Assembly (NCBI RefSeq): GCF_000744815.1
Contig: NZ_JQMQ01000005.1
Location: 6,343,801-6,407,800, forward strand
Direction: 5' to 3'
Source: Phaeacidiphilus oryzae TH49
GTDB lineage: Bacteria; Actinomycetota; Actinomycetes; Streptomycetales; Streptomycetaceae
Length of the DNA: 64,000 bases
The position numbers were made by a program, and so were the translations under genes. A model generated the notes under the pieces. That model was not told the origin of the DNA. It searched no databases and saw only the letters and a program-made list of their open reading frames with translations. Shown one piece after another: positions 1 to 8,387 of the stretch (the first letter of the stretch is position 1; each line of letters opens with the position of its first letter).

Positions 1-127
1 AGGCGCGTCCGGGTGCGGGTGCGGGTCCGGGTCGGGAAACGAGCAGAACTGTGAGAGCCGTTGACGGGGCTCCGGGCGGGTGGTTCTCTTCCTGGCTGAC
101 AAATCGTCAGCAGAGAGGGGTGGGAGG
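1..127. other. Leading non-coding stretch
   Basis: The first 35 bases are short G-rich iterations of the type GGGTGCGGGTCCGGGTCGGG, probably the end of an upstream gene or its terminator. No supportable gene lies here. The purine-rich run just before position 128 serves as the ribosome binding site of the permease. Confidence 0.4.
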
Positions 128-1540
128 ATGGCAGGGACGGCCGCCTCACCCGTTCCGGTCGGCAGAGCCAGATGGACCAGGCTCATCCCGATCGCGATCG
201 TGGTCTACGTCATCTCGTTCATGGACCGGACCAACATCGGCTTCGCGTTCACCGGGATCGGCAGCGATCTCCACGTCAACGCCGCCGACCAGGGACTGGC
301 CGGCGGCATCTTCTTCATCGGCTACATGGTGCTGCAGATCCCCGGCGGGCACCTCGCCGAGCGGTGGAGCGCCAAGAAGTTCGTCGGGATCATGATCCTG
401 GTCTGGGGCCTCTTCGCGATCCTCTCCGGGGTGGTGCAGAACTTCGCCGAGCTGCTGGTGGTGCGGTTCCTGCTGGGCGTCGCCGAGGGCGGCATCTGGC
501 CCGCGATCCTGGTCCTGATCAGCCACTGGTTCCCGGTGGCGGAGCGGGCCAGGGCCTACGGCTTCTGGATGATGAACATCGCGATCTCCTCCATCATCAC
601 CGCGCCGCTGTCGGGCTGGATCCTCTCGATGGCCGACTGGCGGGTGCTCTTCTTCGTCGAGGGCGCCTTCCCATTCGTCATCGCGGCGCCGCTGTGGTGG
701 GCGTTGGCGGCGGACCGGCCGTCGGAGGCCTCCTGGGTGTCCCGGGAGGAGCGCGAGTACATCGAGACGGCACTGGCCCGGGACGAGGTCGGCGCTCCGC
801 AGCGGGCCGGGATGCGGGACGTCTTCCGCAGTGCCACGGTGTGGCGGCTGGTCGTGGTCTACTTCCTGATCCAGATCGGCTTCTACGGGCTCAACCTGTG
901 GCTGCCCCACCTGGTGAAGACCACCACCGGCGGCTCCAGCACCATGGTCGGGCTGGTCACCGCGATCCCCTACCTCTTCGGCATCGCCGGACTGTGGTTC
1001 AACGCCCGTGCCGCGGACCGGGACCGGCGGTACTCCTTCCATGTGCTGGTGTCGATGGCGATCGGCGCGGTGGCACTAGTGCTGTCGGTGGCACTGGGCC
1101 ACCAGCCCGAGGTGTCCATCCTGCTGGTGAGCATCGCGATGGGCGGTGCGCTGGCGTACGACGGGCCGTTCTGGGCCAGTGCCTCGCGGGCGATGCCGGT
1201 GGCGATCGCCGGCGGGGCGATGGGGCTGATCAACGCACTGGGCAACCTGGGTGGTTTCGCCGGTCCCTACCTCGGGGGCTATCTCCAGGACGTCAGTGGC
1301 GGCAGTTTCATGTCCACCGCGGTGGTGCTGGCGGTGGCCCTGCTGCTGGCCGGTCTGGTGATGTTGACGGTGCGTCACCGGACGGAGAGCGGCGGGGCAG
1401 GCGAGCCAGGCGGCGGCGAGCGGCAGGCGGTGGAGGCGGCGAGACGGGCGGCCGGCGAGGGGCCGGGTGGGGCTCCCGGTTCCGGCTCCGGGCCCGGCTC
1501 TGCGCCCGGCTCAGGTTCCGGCTCCGGCACCGCCGACTGA
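128..1540 (+). CDS. MFS transporter, anion:cation symporter (ACS) type
   Basis: This is an integral membrane permease of the major facilitator superfamily, about 470 aa. It resembles the ACS branch, which imports organic acids such as tartrate, glucarate or phthalate with protons. The first helix carries FMDRTNIGFA, the D-R-x-N-I-G signature of that branch, and LLGVAEGGIWPA in helix 4 is also typical. About twelve hydrophobic segments are visible, with the usual central hydrophilic loop (residues ~190-235). The start is placed at ATG 128 because GAGAGGGG precedes it; an upstream in-frame start at 80 would add 16 unconserved residues. The last ~55 residues are a low-complexity Gly/Ser/Pro/Ala tail, probably cytosolic and disordered. 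The substrate cannot be read from sequence, and no catabolic gene for such an acid lies next to it. Confidence 0.9.
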   Translation: MAGTAASPVPVGRARWTRLIPIAIVVYVISFMDRTNIGFAFTGIGSDLHVNAADQGLAGGIFFIGYMVLQIPGGHLAERWSAKKFVGIMILVWGLFAILSGVVQNFAELLVVRFLLGVAEGGIWPAILVLISHWFPVAERARAYGFWMMNIAISSIITAPLSGWILSMADWRVLFFVEGAFPFVIAAPLWWALAADRPSEASWVSREEREYIETALARDEVGAPQRAGMRDVFRSATVWRLVVVYFLIQIGFYGLNLWLPHLVKTTTGGSSTMVGLVTAIPYLFGIAGLWFNARAADRDRRYSFHVLVSMAIGAVALVLSVALGHQPEVSILLVSIAMGGALAYDGPFWASASRAMPVAIAGGAMGLINALGNLGGFAGPYLGGYLQDVSGGSFMSTAVVLAVALLLAGLVMLTVRHRTESGGAGEPGGGERQAVEAARRAAGEGPGGAPGSGSGPGSAPGSGSGSGTAD

Positions 1541-1741
1541 ACTCCGGGCGCGCCTGCGGTGTCGAGGGCGCGGCCGGCCGTCGCCGGCCTTCCGCGAGCC
1601 CCGCGGGAGAGGCCGGCCGCGCACCGGTCGCGGGGAAAAACCCGCCACGGGTCTGGAGTTGTGCTGCGCCGGGGCGGACCCTGAACGGCCGGCGAGTCGC
1701 GGCGGCGACGGTCCTCGCGGACCCAGAGGAGGGGTGGGCAC

Positions 1742-2668
1742 ATGCGCTTCGTCTTCCACTACCCGGAGCTCTCCGGGCCGGACGGTGACCTGCTGGACGC
1801 CGGGGACTTCGGGGAGGTCGCGGCCGCCGCAGAGCGGTCGGGCTTCTCCGGGATCTCGGTGAGCGAGCATCCGGCGCCCGGAGCGCGCTGGCTGGCCTCG
1901 GGCGGGCACCAGACCCTCGACCCGTTCGTCGCCCTCGCCTTCGCCGCCGCCCGCACCAGCCGGCTGCGTCTCCTCACCTGTCTGGCCGTCGCCCCCTACC
2001 GGAATCCGGCCCTGCTGGCCAAGCAGGCCGCCACTCTGGACCGGCTCTCCGCCGGGCGGCTGATCCTCGGCCTCGGCGCGGGCTACCAGAAGTCCGAGTT
2101 CCACGCCCTGGGCGTGGACTTCGAGGAGCGCAACACCCTCTTCGACGAGGCGCTCGACGTCCTCCCGCTGCACTGGAAGGGGGAGCCGTTCAGCTACCGG
2201 GGCACCCACTTCAGCGCCCGGGACGTCCAGGCTCTGCCGCGCCCGGCCCAGGACCCGATACCGGTCTGGATCGGCGGCAACTCGAAGCTCTCCCGCCGCC
2301 GGGTGGCCGGCCGGGCCCAGGGCTGGATGCCGATGGCCGGACCGCCGCGGCTGGCGAGCACCGCCCGCACCCCGGTGCTCACCGACTCGGTGGCCGGGTT
2401 CGGCGCCGCCATCGCCGAGTTGCGGGCCGCCGCGGACGCCGCCGGCCGGGACGGCCAGGCCCTGGACGTCCTCCACGGCTACCGGGCCGAGGGCCTCCAC
2501 GTTCCGGAGCGGGAGCCGGAGCGCCATCTGGCGGCCTTCGCCGAGCTGGAGAAGATCGGCGTGACCTGGACGGCGGTCTCCGTCCCCAGCCGGTCCCGGT
2601 CCGCGACCGTCGAGTTCATCGAGGCCTTCGGGGAGACGTACCTCGCTGACGGGCCATCAGAGGACTGA
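1742..2668 (+). CDS. LLM-class F420-dependent (or flavin) oxidoreductase
   Basis: This is a luciferase-like TIM-barrel oxidoreductase of 308 aa. Such enzymes use F420 or reduced flavin. The family pattern is clear: an N-terminal barrel strand ending in ISVSEHPAPG, then RLRLLTCLAVAPYRNPALLAKQAATLDRLS, which is quoted here in part only (LLAKQAATLDRLSAGR), then LGLGAGYQKSEFHALGVDF and the late PVWIGGNS motif. The length matches the TIGR03619-type subfamily. The ribosome binding site GAGGAGGGG sits 8-9 bases before ATG 1742. It stands alone between the permease and a convergent secreted protein gene. The substrate is unknown and no F420 biosynthesis gene is nearby. Confidence 0.88.
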   Translation: MRFVFHYPELSGPDGDLLDAGDFGEVAAAAERSGFSGISVSEHPAPGARWLASGGHQTLDPFVALAFAAARTSRLRLLTCLAVAPYRNPALLAKQAATLDRLSAGRLILGLGAGYQKSEFHALGVDFEERNTLFDEALDVLPLHWKGEPFSYRGTHFSARDVQALPRPAQDPIPVWIGGNSKLSRRRVAGRAQGWMPMAGPPRLASTARTPVLTDSVAGFGAAIAELRAAADAAGRDGQALDVLHGYRAEGLHVPEREPERHLAAFAELEKIGVTWTAVSVPSRSRSATVEFIEAFGETYLADGPSED

Positions 2669-2728
2669 CCGCGCAAGGCGGTTCGCCGTTCGCCTTCGCC
2701 GGATGCCGGACGGCGGGCGACGCGCGGA

Positions 2729-2763
2729 CGCCCCGCCCGGGCCGCGTACGGCCGGACGGGGCG
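2729..2763. terminator. Bidirectional terminator hairpin
   Basis: An inverted repeat has arms CGCCCCG and CGGGGCG extended by CCGG/CCGG with one mismatch. It lies between the convergent LLM gene (ends 2668) and the secreted protein gene (ends 2793), where it could stop both transcripts. There is no T-tract, as is common in streptomycetes. Confidence 0.6.
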
Positions 2764-2792
2764 CCCAGGTGCCAGGAGCCGGTGCTACCGCG

Positions 2793-3689
2793 TCAGTTGG
2801 CGGTGACCGAGATCGGCGTCGAGCTCTGCGGGGCCGCGGCGTCGTTGCCCGCCCACGTCATGCGGTACTTGCCGGTCCACGGCTTGACCACGGTGGCTAT
2901 CGACCCGGTGGACGTGGAGGAGATGGTCTTCCAGGTCTGCCAGGTGGACGAACCGGGCTTCTGGTACTGCACCGTGACCGTCTTCGGACCGTAGGCGGTG
3001 TAGGTGTGGGTCGCCCAGTTCGCCACGTTCAGCTGGCCGGTCAGGTTGATGTTGGTGCCGGACTTCACCGTGGTGGCCGAGGCCGTCTCGGTGAGGGTGG
3101 TGAGCCGCTCCATGTAGGGGGCCGAGGTGTCCGTCTCCTTGTACGGAGCGGTCGAGCTGTTCGGGTCGGTCGTGGCGTACATCGCGGTGTGCCAGACGTT
3201 GCCCGAGTCCAGCGCGGACTTGAGGTTGCTCCGCGGGTCGACCACGTAGTTCCCGGAGACCTTGAACTCGGTGCTGCTGACGTACGTGAAGGTCATGTTC
3301 GGGCCGTCGGCGCCGATGAAGTTGACCGGGTTGTTGGTGTCCCCGCGGAACAGCCCGGAGCCCACGTACAGGCCGTTCAGCTGGCTGGCGGTGCCCTTCA
3401 CGTAGAAGTGGAAGGCGATGTTCTCCGCGTAGTACGTACCGATCCGGATCGGCTTGTTCCAGTTGATCGACAGCCCGGTGAAGGTCAGCCCGGAGAGGCT
3501 GGTGGCGGTGGCCGGGCGGATGGTGCCGGAGGTGCTCGCCGCACCGGTGTGCTGGGCGAAGGCCGTGGCCGGCGCGTGGAGGCCGGCGGCCGACGGCGTC
3601 GCCGCCTGGGCCGCGGGCATCGCCAGGGCGGTCCCGCCCAGCGCGCCGGCGAGCGTCGCCATGGCGGCGGCGGTGGCACGAATACGCAT
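2793..3689 (-). CDS. Secreted protein with C-terminal Ig-like domain, function unknown
   Basis: The product is 298 aa. It starts at ATG 3689 with a clear Sec signal peptide (MRIRATAAAMATLAGALGGT, then ...AMPAAQA-A around residue 30). Residues ~50-190 form a beta-rich domain I do not recognise (motifs LSINWNKPIRIGTYYAEN and YVSSTEFKVSGNYVVDP). Residues ~195-298 look like the small Ig-like beta-sandwich common at the ends of secreted streptomycete proteins (SGTNINLTGQL, WQTWKTISS, KYRMTWAGNDAA). No catalytic motif is visible. It faces a metallophosphoesterase across a 284-base gap that carries an 11-base direct repeat resembling a PHO box, read in this gene's direction. Phosphate-starvation control is therefore possible. 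Only gene reality and secretion are well supported. Confidence 0.82.
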   Translation of the reverse strand: MRIRATAAAMATLAGALGGTALAMPAAQAATPSAAGLHAPATAFAQHTGAASTSGTIRPATATSLSGLTFTGLSINWNKPIRIGTYYAENIAFHFYVKGTASQLNGLYVGSGLFRGDTNNPVNFIGADGPNMTFTYVSSTEFKVSGNYVVDPRSNLKSALDSGNVWHTAMYATTDPNSSTAPYKETDTSAPYMERLTTLTETASATTVKSGTNINLTGQLNVANWATHTYTAYGPKTVTVQYQKPGSSTWQTWKTISSTSTGSIATVVKPWTGKYRMTWAGNDAAAPQSSTPISVTAN

Positions 3690-3826
3690 GTGTTGATTCC
3701 CAGAGGAGATGCGTCGCCGCCCGCGGACGCGGGGCGCCCGGTGGGCGGCGACGAGACGCAAGAGAACCGATTGGTTCTGATCCGGAGACCTCCGATGAGG
3801 CTGTTGGGTTGCATATGACAGCTGAG

Positions 3827-3848
3827 GCTTGGTGAAGGCTTGGCGAAC
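3827..3848 (-). promoter_or_regulatory. Candidate PHO box (PhoP direct repeat)
   Basis: On the minus strand two contiguous 11-base units read GTTCGCCAAGC and CTTCACCAAGC. They differ at two positions and each matches 6 of 7 bases of the streptomycete PHO-box core GTTCACC. The 11-base spacing also fits. The site lies ~140 bases upstream of the secreted protein start and also ~125 bases upstream of the divergent metallophosphoesterase GTG. Assignment is by pattern only. Confidence 0.45.
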
Positions 3849-3973
3849 GCATTGCAAAGGCATACGAACAACCCATGACCGATGGGGACACATGGGGTGT
3901 CACCGCCTCCGGAACCGGCGCCACTTGTGGAGGTCGCTTGCGGTGGCCGTCCGCCGTGCTGGAGCCTTCGGGG

Positions 3974-4768
3974 GTGACCTCCTCGATCGCCGCCTCCGTC
4001 GCCCACCTCTCCGACCCGCACTTCACCACCGGCCAACTCGGCGTCCCCCGGGCGCAGTCGCTCCACCAGGCGCTCAGCCGGATCCTGATGCTCGAACCCC
4101 GGCCGGACTGCGTGGTCGTCACCGGCGACCTGGTCGACGGCGGCAGCGCGGAGGAGTACCGGGAGCTGCGCGAGCTGCTCCGCCGCTTCCCGCTGCCGCT
4201 CCACCTGGTGGCCGGCAACCACGACCACCCCGGGCGGCTGGCCGCCGAGTTCGGCGGCACCGCCTTCCTGGGCGGCGGTGCCGAGACCCACTACGCCGTG
4301 GACTACCCGGGCTTCACCCTGGCGGTCCTGGACTCCTGGGTGCCGGGCGAGCCGGGCGGCCGGCTCGAGGCCGCCCAACTCGACTGGCTGGACGGCGAGA
4401 TCGGCCGCCGGCCGGACGTCCCGGCGCTGGTCTGCCTCCACCATCCGCCGGTGCCGATCGGCATCCCGATGCTGGACGGGATGCGGCTGGAGAACGGGGA
4501 GGAGCTGGCCGCGGTGCTGGCCCGGCACGGCAACGTGGCCCGGGTGCTGGCCGGCCACGTCCACCGGCCGGTGACCGCCGCCTTCGGCGGGACGGTGCTG
4601 ACCACCGCGCCGAGCACCTATCTGCAGAGCACCCTGCTGCTCGGCGAGGGCCGGCCCGGCTACCTCCCCGAGCCGACCTCCGTCCTCCTCCACGCCCGGG
4701 CCGGCGACGACTGGGTCACCCACACCGTCCAGGTGAGCCACGCCGCCGCGCCGGTCCTCGCCTTCTGA
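3974..4768 (+). CDS. Metallophosphoesterase (calcineurin-like, CpdA/Icc type)
   Basis: This is a soluble two-metal phosphohydrolase. Its metal-ligand blocks occur in family order: HLSDPHF (D-x-H), VVVTGDLVDGG (GD), LVAGNHDHP (GNHD), CLHHPPV (H) and VLAGHVHRP (GHxH). Size (~264 aa from GTG 3974) and motif spacing match 3',5'-cyclic-nucleotide phosphodiesterase-like CpdA/Icc proteins. The substrate could be cyclic nucleotides, phosphodiesters or phospholipid head groups. The start is uncertain: ATG 3875 would add 33 residues with poor coding character, while GTG 3974 has a GGAG about ten bases upstream. It is divergent from the secreted Ig-like protein and convergent with the amylase gene, with a 24-base gap to the latter. 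The PHO-box-like repeat in the divergent promoter would fit a phosphorus-scavenging role. Confidence 0.88.
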   Translation: MTSSIAASVAHLSDPHFTTGQLGVPRAQSLHQALSRILMLEPRPDCVVVTGDLVDGGSAEEYRELRELLRRFPLPLHLVAGNHDHPGRLAAEFGGTAFLGGGAETHYAVDYPGFTLAVLDSWVPGEPGGRLEAAQLDWLDGEIGRRPDVPALVCLHHPPVPIGIPMLDGMRLENGEELAAVLARHGNVARVLAGHVHRPVTAAFGGTVLTTAPSTYLQSTLLLGEGRPGYLPEPTSVLLHARAGDDWVTHTVQVSHAAAPVLAF

Positions 4769-4792
4769 GCCTGCCGGGGCCGGCGTCCCCGC

Positions 4793-6919
4793 TCAGCCCT
4801 GCCAGCTGTCCGAGGTGGTGTAGCCGGCCGAACTCCCGGTGGTGTACGAGCGGTTGCCGCCGCCCTCCCAGGTGACGTTCCCCGAGGAGTCCTTCAGCAG
4901 GTACTTGTACTGGAAGGAGGTGCTCTTCGGGACGATCGCGAGACGCGACCAGCCGCCGGAGCCGGCGGAGTCGAGCGGGATCGCGTCCGCGGTGTTCCAG
5001 GCGCCCAGCTCCGGGATCGAGCCGGAGACGTAGACCTGCTCCGTGGTGGGCTCGGTGACGTGGAAGGTGACGTCGGTGGCGTCCGCGTCGGCCAGGTCCC
5101 AGCTGTTGTCCACGGTCTGCGGGGCGGTGGCGGTGGTGAGCGAGCGGTTGGCGTTGGACTCCCAGGTCACATTGCCCGAGGAGTCCTCCTCCAGGTACTT
5201 GTACTGGACCGCGCTGCTCTGCGGCAGGTCGACCGTGCCGCTCCAGACCGGGTAGCCGGCGGAGGACAGCTTGATCGCGTCCGCGGTGTTCCAGCCGCCC
5301 AACCGGGAGTCGCTGCCGACCAGGTAGACGCTGGTGCCGGGGGTGGTCGACGCGTACTCGTCGAAGGTGACCGGGGTCGCGGACGAGCCGGCCGCGGTGG
5401 TCTGGGCGGTGTCGATGGCGACCGCGCCGTAGGCCGGGACGGTGATGCTCGCCTTTCCGCCGGAGTCCACCGTCACCTCGGTGCCCTTGCAGCCGGAGCT
5501 GCCGGCCGCGCTGCCGCCGCCGCTGACGAGGTCGCAGTAATCGCCCGCCGCCAGGCCGGTGGTGAAGGTGTAGGCGGTGGCCGACGCGGTGTTGTTCAGC
5601 GCCAGGAAGCCGGTGGAGCCGCGGCTGAAGCCGATGATGTTCTGGCCGTCGGACTGCCAGTCGGAGACGCCGGTCCCGGCCACCGCGTTGTGGAAGGCGA
5701 CCATGCCCAGGGTGGCGGTCTGGCGGTCCAGGCAGTACCAGGCACTGCTGGAGCAGTCGGTGTCGGTCACGAAGCCGCTGCCGTCGGCCGGCGGGCTCTG
5801 GTCGGTGCTGCTCCAGGTGAAGCCGGAGAAGACCTGCGGGGAGCCGTAGTCGAAGCCCAGCAGGAAGTCGGTGGCCAGCGGATAGCCGGTGGTGTCCTTG
5901 TAGTTGAGGGTCTGGCCGTTGCGCTCGGTGTCGTGGTTGGTGACGAAGGTGACCGCGTCCGCGCTGGGGTTGACGCCGGTCCAGGTCGAGCCCAGCGTCT
6001 GCAGGTTGGCCAGGCCGCCGTTGGAGCCGTCGAAGGCCTGCTTGAGGAAGATCGGGTACTGGAAGTCCAGCACCTTGCCGGTGCTGTAGTACTGGCTGGG
6101 CTGGACGGCCTCGCCCGAGCCCCACTGCACCTCCTGGAAGACGTACGGGCTCTCACCGGCCGCCGTCTTGTTCAGCAGGCCCTCGATGGCCGCCAGGTCG
6201 GCGTCCGGGATGTGCTTGGCCGCGTCCACCCGGAAGCCGTCCACGCCGTCCGCCTCAAGGGAGTTGAGGTACCCCGCGATGGCGCCGCGGACGTCGGACC
6301 GACCGGTGGCGAGGTCGGCCAGGCCGAGCAGCTGGCAGTTCTGGACGTTGCTCGCGCTGCCGGTGTAGTCGCCACTGGCGATGTCGTCGTCGCTGTTGGA
6401 GCAGTCGGCGGGGTAGTAGTGGAAGTCCGAGGTGGAGTACAGCGAACCGTAGCTGTACTTGCTGCTGGTGCTGGTCCCGGCATAGCCGGTGGCGCTGGTC
6501 TGCGCGGTCATGTGGTTGATCACGGCGTCCGCGTAGACCTTGACCCCGGCCGAGTGGCAGGCCGAGGTCATCGCCTTGAACTGGGCCTCGGTGCCGAAGC
6601 GGGAGTCGATGCGGTAGCTGATCGGCTGGTAGACGTCCCACCAGGGGTGGCCGTCTGCGGAGTCGTCGTAGGACTCCTCGGGCGGCGAGACCTCGACGGC
6701 GCCGTAGCCGCCGGGGCCAAGGACGCCGGTGCACTCGGCGGCGACCGAGTTCCAGTTCCAGCCGAAGAGATTGGCGCTGACATCGCTGGAGTTGAAGCCG
6801 GCGGCGTGGGCGCTGCCGCCGGCCAGGGTGAGGGGGAGCGTCAGTCCGGCCACGACCGCCAGCGCCGCTCCCACGGCGGCGGATGGTCGGAGTCGTCCTG
6901 GGCGCGAGAGCGTTCTCAT
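4793..6919 (-). CDS. Secreted alpha-amylase, GH13 with two C-terminal CBM20 domains
   Basis: This is an extracellular endo-acting alpha-amylase of 708 aa that cleaves alpha-1,4-glucosidic bonds of starch. ATG 6919 has GGAGG six bases upstream and opens a Sec signal peptide ending near GGSAHAA. All four GH13 regions are present: DAVINHM (~131-137), GFRVDAAKH with nucleophile D232, FQEVQW with acid/base E263, and FVTNHDTER with D330. After the barrel and beta-sandwich, residues ~505-605 and ~610-708 each look like a CBM20 starch-binding domain (VYLVGSDSRLGGWNTADA and VYVSGSIPELGAWNTADA). Most streptomycete amylases carry one CBM20, so tandem copies suggest raw-starch binding. Upstream (6985-7025) there are GAAAG/GCAA-rich bases where a LacI-type MalR operator would be expected, but I could not fix one. 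It is convergent with the metallophosphoesterase. Confidence 0.95.
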   Translation of the reverse strand: MRTLSRPGRLRPSAAVGAALAVVAGLTLPLTLAGGSAHAAGFNSSDVSANLFGWNWNSVAAECTGVLGPGGYGAVEVSPPEESYDDSADGHPWWDVYQPISYRIDSRFGTEAQFKAMTSACHSAGVKVYADAVINHMTAQTSATGYAGTSTSSKYSYGSLYSTSDFHYYPADCSNSDDDIASGDYTGSASNVQNCQLLGLADLATGRSDVRGAIAGYLNSLEADGVDGFRVDAAKHIPDADLAAIEGLLNKTAAGESPYVFQEVQWGSGEAVQPSQYYSTGKVLDFQYPIFLKQAFDGSNGGLANLQTLGSTWTGVNPSADAVTFVTNHDTERNGQTLNYKDTTGYPLATDFLLGFDYGSPQVFSGFTWSSTDQSPPADGSGFVTDTDCSSSAWYCLDRQTATLGMVAFHNAVAGTGVSDWQSDGQNIIGFSRGSTGFLALNNTASATAYTFTTGLAAGDYCDLVSGGGSAAGSSGCKGTEVTVDSGGKASITVPAYGAVAIDTAQTTAAGSSATPVTFDEYASTTPGTSVYLVGSDSRLGGWNTADAIKLSSAGYPVWSGTVDLPQSSAVQYKYLEEDSSGNVTWESNANRSLTTATAPQTVDNSWDLADADATDVTFHVTEPTTEQVYVSGSIPELGAWNTADAIPLDSAGSGGWSRLAIVPKSTSFQYKYLLKDSSGNVTWEGGGNRSYTTGSSAGYTTSDSWQG

Positions 6920-7070
6920 GGTGAACCTCCGTTGCGGGTGGGGTCCCCGTGCGCCCATGACAGTGGACCGTCACCTGACGACCTATCAACCCCTGTGCGG
7001 CAACTTTCAGAAATTCTTTGCAGGCAGCGGGCCGGTCTTGCCGGTCATGGTGAAAGAGATTGCAGCGGCT

Positions 7071-8315
7071 TCACGCCAGGAGCGCTTTCAGATACCAGTC
7101 CCGCTGGTCCGCCACCCCCGGCAGGGCGAAGAAGTAGCCGCCGCCGAACGGCTGGACGTAGTCCACCAGCGGCTCCCCGGCCAGCCGCTCCTGGATGGTC
7201 TCGAACTGCCGCTTGAGGTCCTGCTGGTAGCAGACGAAGATGTGCCCGGCCTGCATGTTGCCGTTCTGGTCCATCCCCAGGTCGTAGTTGTACGAGCGGC
7301 GCAGCAGGCGCTGGTTCGCGGTGGCCGGGGTGCGCGGGTTGGCCAGCCGCATGTGGGAGTCGAGCGGGACCACCTTGCCGTGCGGGTCCGCCTGGTAGTC
7401 CGGGGTGTCGAACTCGTTGTTGCCGTCCAGCGGGGCGCCCGAGTCGCGGCGCCGGCCGAACATGTTCTCCTGCTCGTTGATGGAGACCCGGTCCCAGAAC
7501 TCCACCAGCATCCGGATCAGCCGCACCACCTGGTAGCTGCCGCCCATGGTCCAGGCCGGCTCGGCCGGGTCGGCGCGGTGGTCGACCCAGACCAGGTCGG
7601 CGGCGGTGCCGCCGGTCGGGTTGGCCGTGCCGTCCTTGAAGCCGAGGAGGTTGCGGCCGGTGCCGGAGGGCCGCGGCGGCGAGTTGTAGCCCTCGATCTT
7701 CCAGCGGATCTGCATGGCCCCGCGGGTGTGCCGGGTGATGTCCCGGACCGCGTGGTGGACGGTGTCCTGGTGGTTGGCGCAGAACTGGATCAGCAGGTCG
7801 CCGTGCATCCAGGCGGCCTCGGGCGAGTCGTCGGGGAAGACCCGCATCGGGGTCAGCCGGGCCGGCTTGTGGGCGGCCAGGCCGAAGCGGTCGTCGAAGA
7901 GCGTCGAGCCGACGCCGAGGGTGACGGTCAGCCCGTCCGCCGGGACCACCGGGCCGAGGACGTCGCTGTCCGCCGGGGGCCTGCCGACCCCGGCGGGTGA
8001 GGGGGTGCCGCCGGCGGTGAGGAAGCGCGCCCGCTCCGTCAGGGTCCGCATCAGCCCGGCCAGTTCGGCCCGGCTCTTCGCGGTGACGTCGAAGGCGACG
8101 AAGCTGGACGCCATCTGCTTGGCCACCGGGTCGAGGATGCCCGCCTGGTGGGGGCCGTGGAACGGGTAGGAGTCGGCGGTCTCCACGGCTCCCGAGGAGG
8201 AGTCGGCCGCGTGGGCGTCGGCCCGCGCCCCGCCGATCACCAGTCCGCCGGCCAGCGCGGTACCGGCGGCACCCGCGGCGGTGCCGGAGAGGAAGCGTCG
8301 GCGGCTGACGTTCAT
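7071..8315 (-). CDS. efeB: EfeB: Tat-exported DyP-type haem peroxidase/deferrochelatase
   Basis: This is the third component of the EfeUOB iron-uptake system: an extracytoplasmic haem-binding dye-decolorizing peroxidase. It is thought to oxidise ferrous iron, or to release iron from haem, for the permease. The 414-aa product opens with a twin-arginine signal (SRRRFLSGTAAGAAG). The DyP signature GxxDG is present as LLGFKDGTANP (residues 223-232), followed by the conserved GGSYQVVRLIRM block. The length is normal for EfeB. It lies 72 bases downstream of the EfeU-EfeO fusion in the same direction, so the two probably form an iron-regulated operon. AGGTG precedes ATG 8315. Confidence 0.93.
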   Translation of the reverse strand: MNVSRRRFLSGTAAGAAGTALAGGLVIGGARADAHAADSSSGAVETADSYPFHGPHQAGILDPVAKQMASSFVAFDVTAKSRAELAGLMRTLTERARFLTAGGTPSPAGVGRPPADSDVLGPVVPADGLTVTLGVGSTLFDDRFGLAAHKPARLTPMRVFPDDSPEAAWMHGDLLIQFCANHQDTVHHAVRDITRHTRGAMQIRWKIEGYNSPPRPSGTGRNLLGFKDGTANPTGGTAADLVWVDHRADPAEPAWTMGGSYQVVRLIRMLVEFWDRVSINEQENMFGRRRDSGAPLDGNNEFDTPDYQADPHGKVVPLDSHMRLANPRTPATANQRLLRRSYNYDLGMDQNGNMQAGHIFVCYQQDLKRQFETIQERLAGEPLVDYVQPFGGGYFFALPGVADQRDWYLKALLA

Positions 8316-8387
8316 GTGAACACCTGTCTGTATGCGAGGGGTTGGGGCGTGCGGCTGGTACGGGAGCGGCCGGGGCCGGCGCGGCCG

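Noticed and set aside
2785-4260. Long open frame opposite the secreted protein and phosphoesterase
   Set aside because: This is a high-GC shadow: Arg/Gly/Pro/His-rich, no family resemblance, and it overlaps two good genes.
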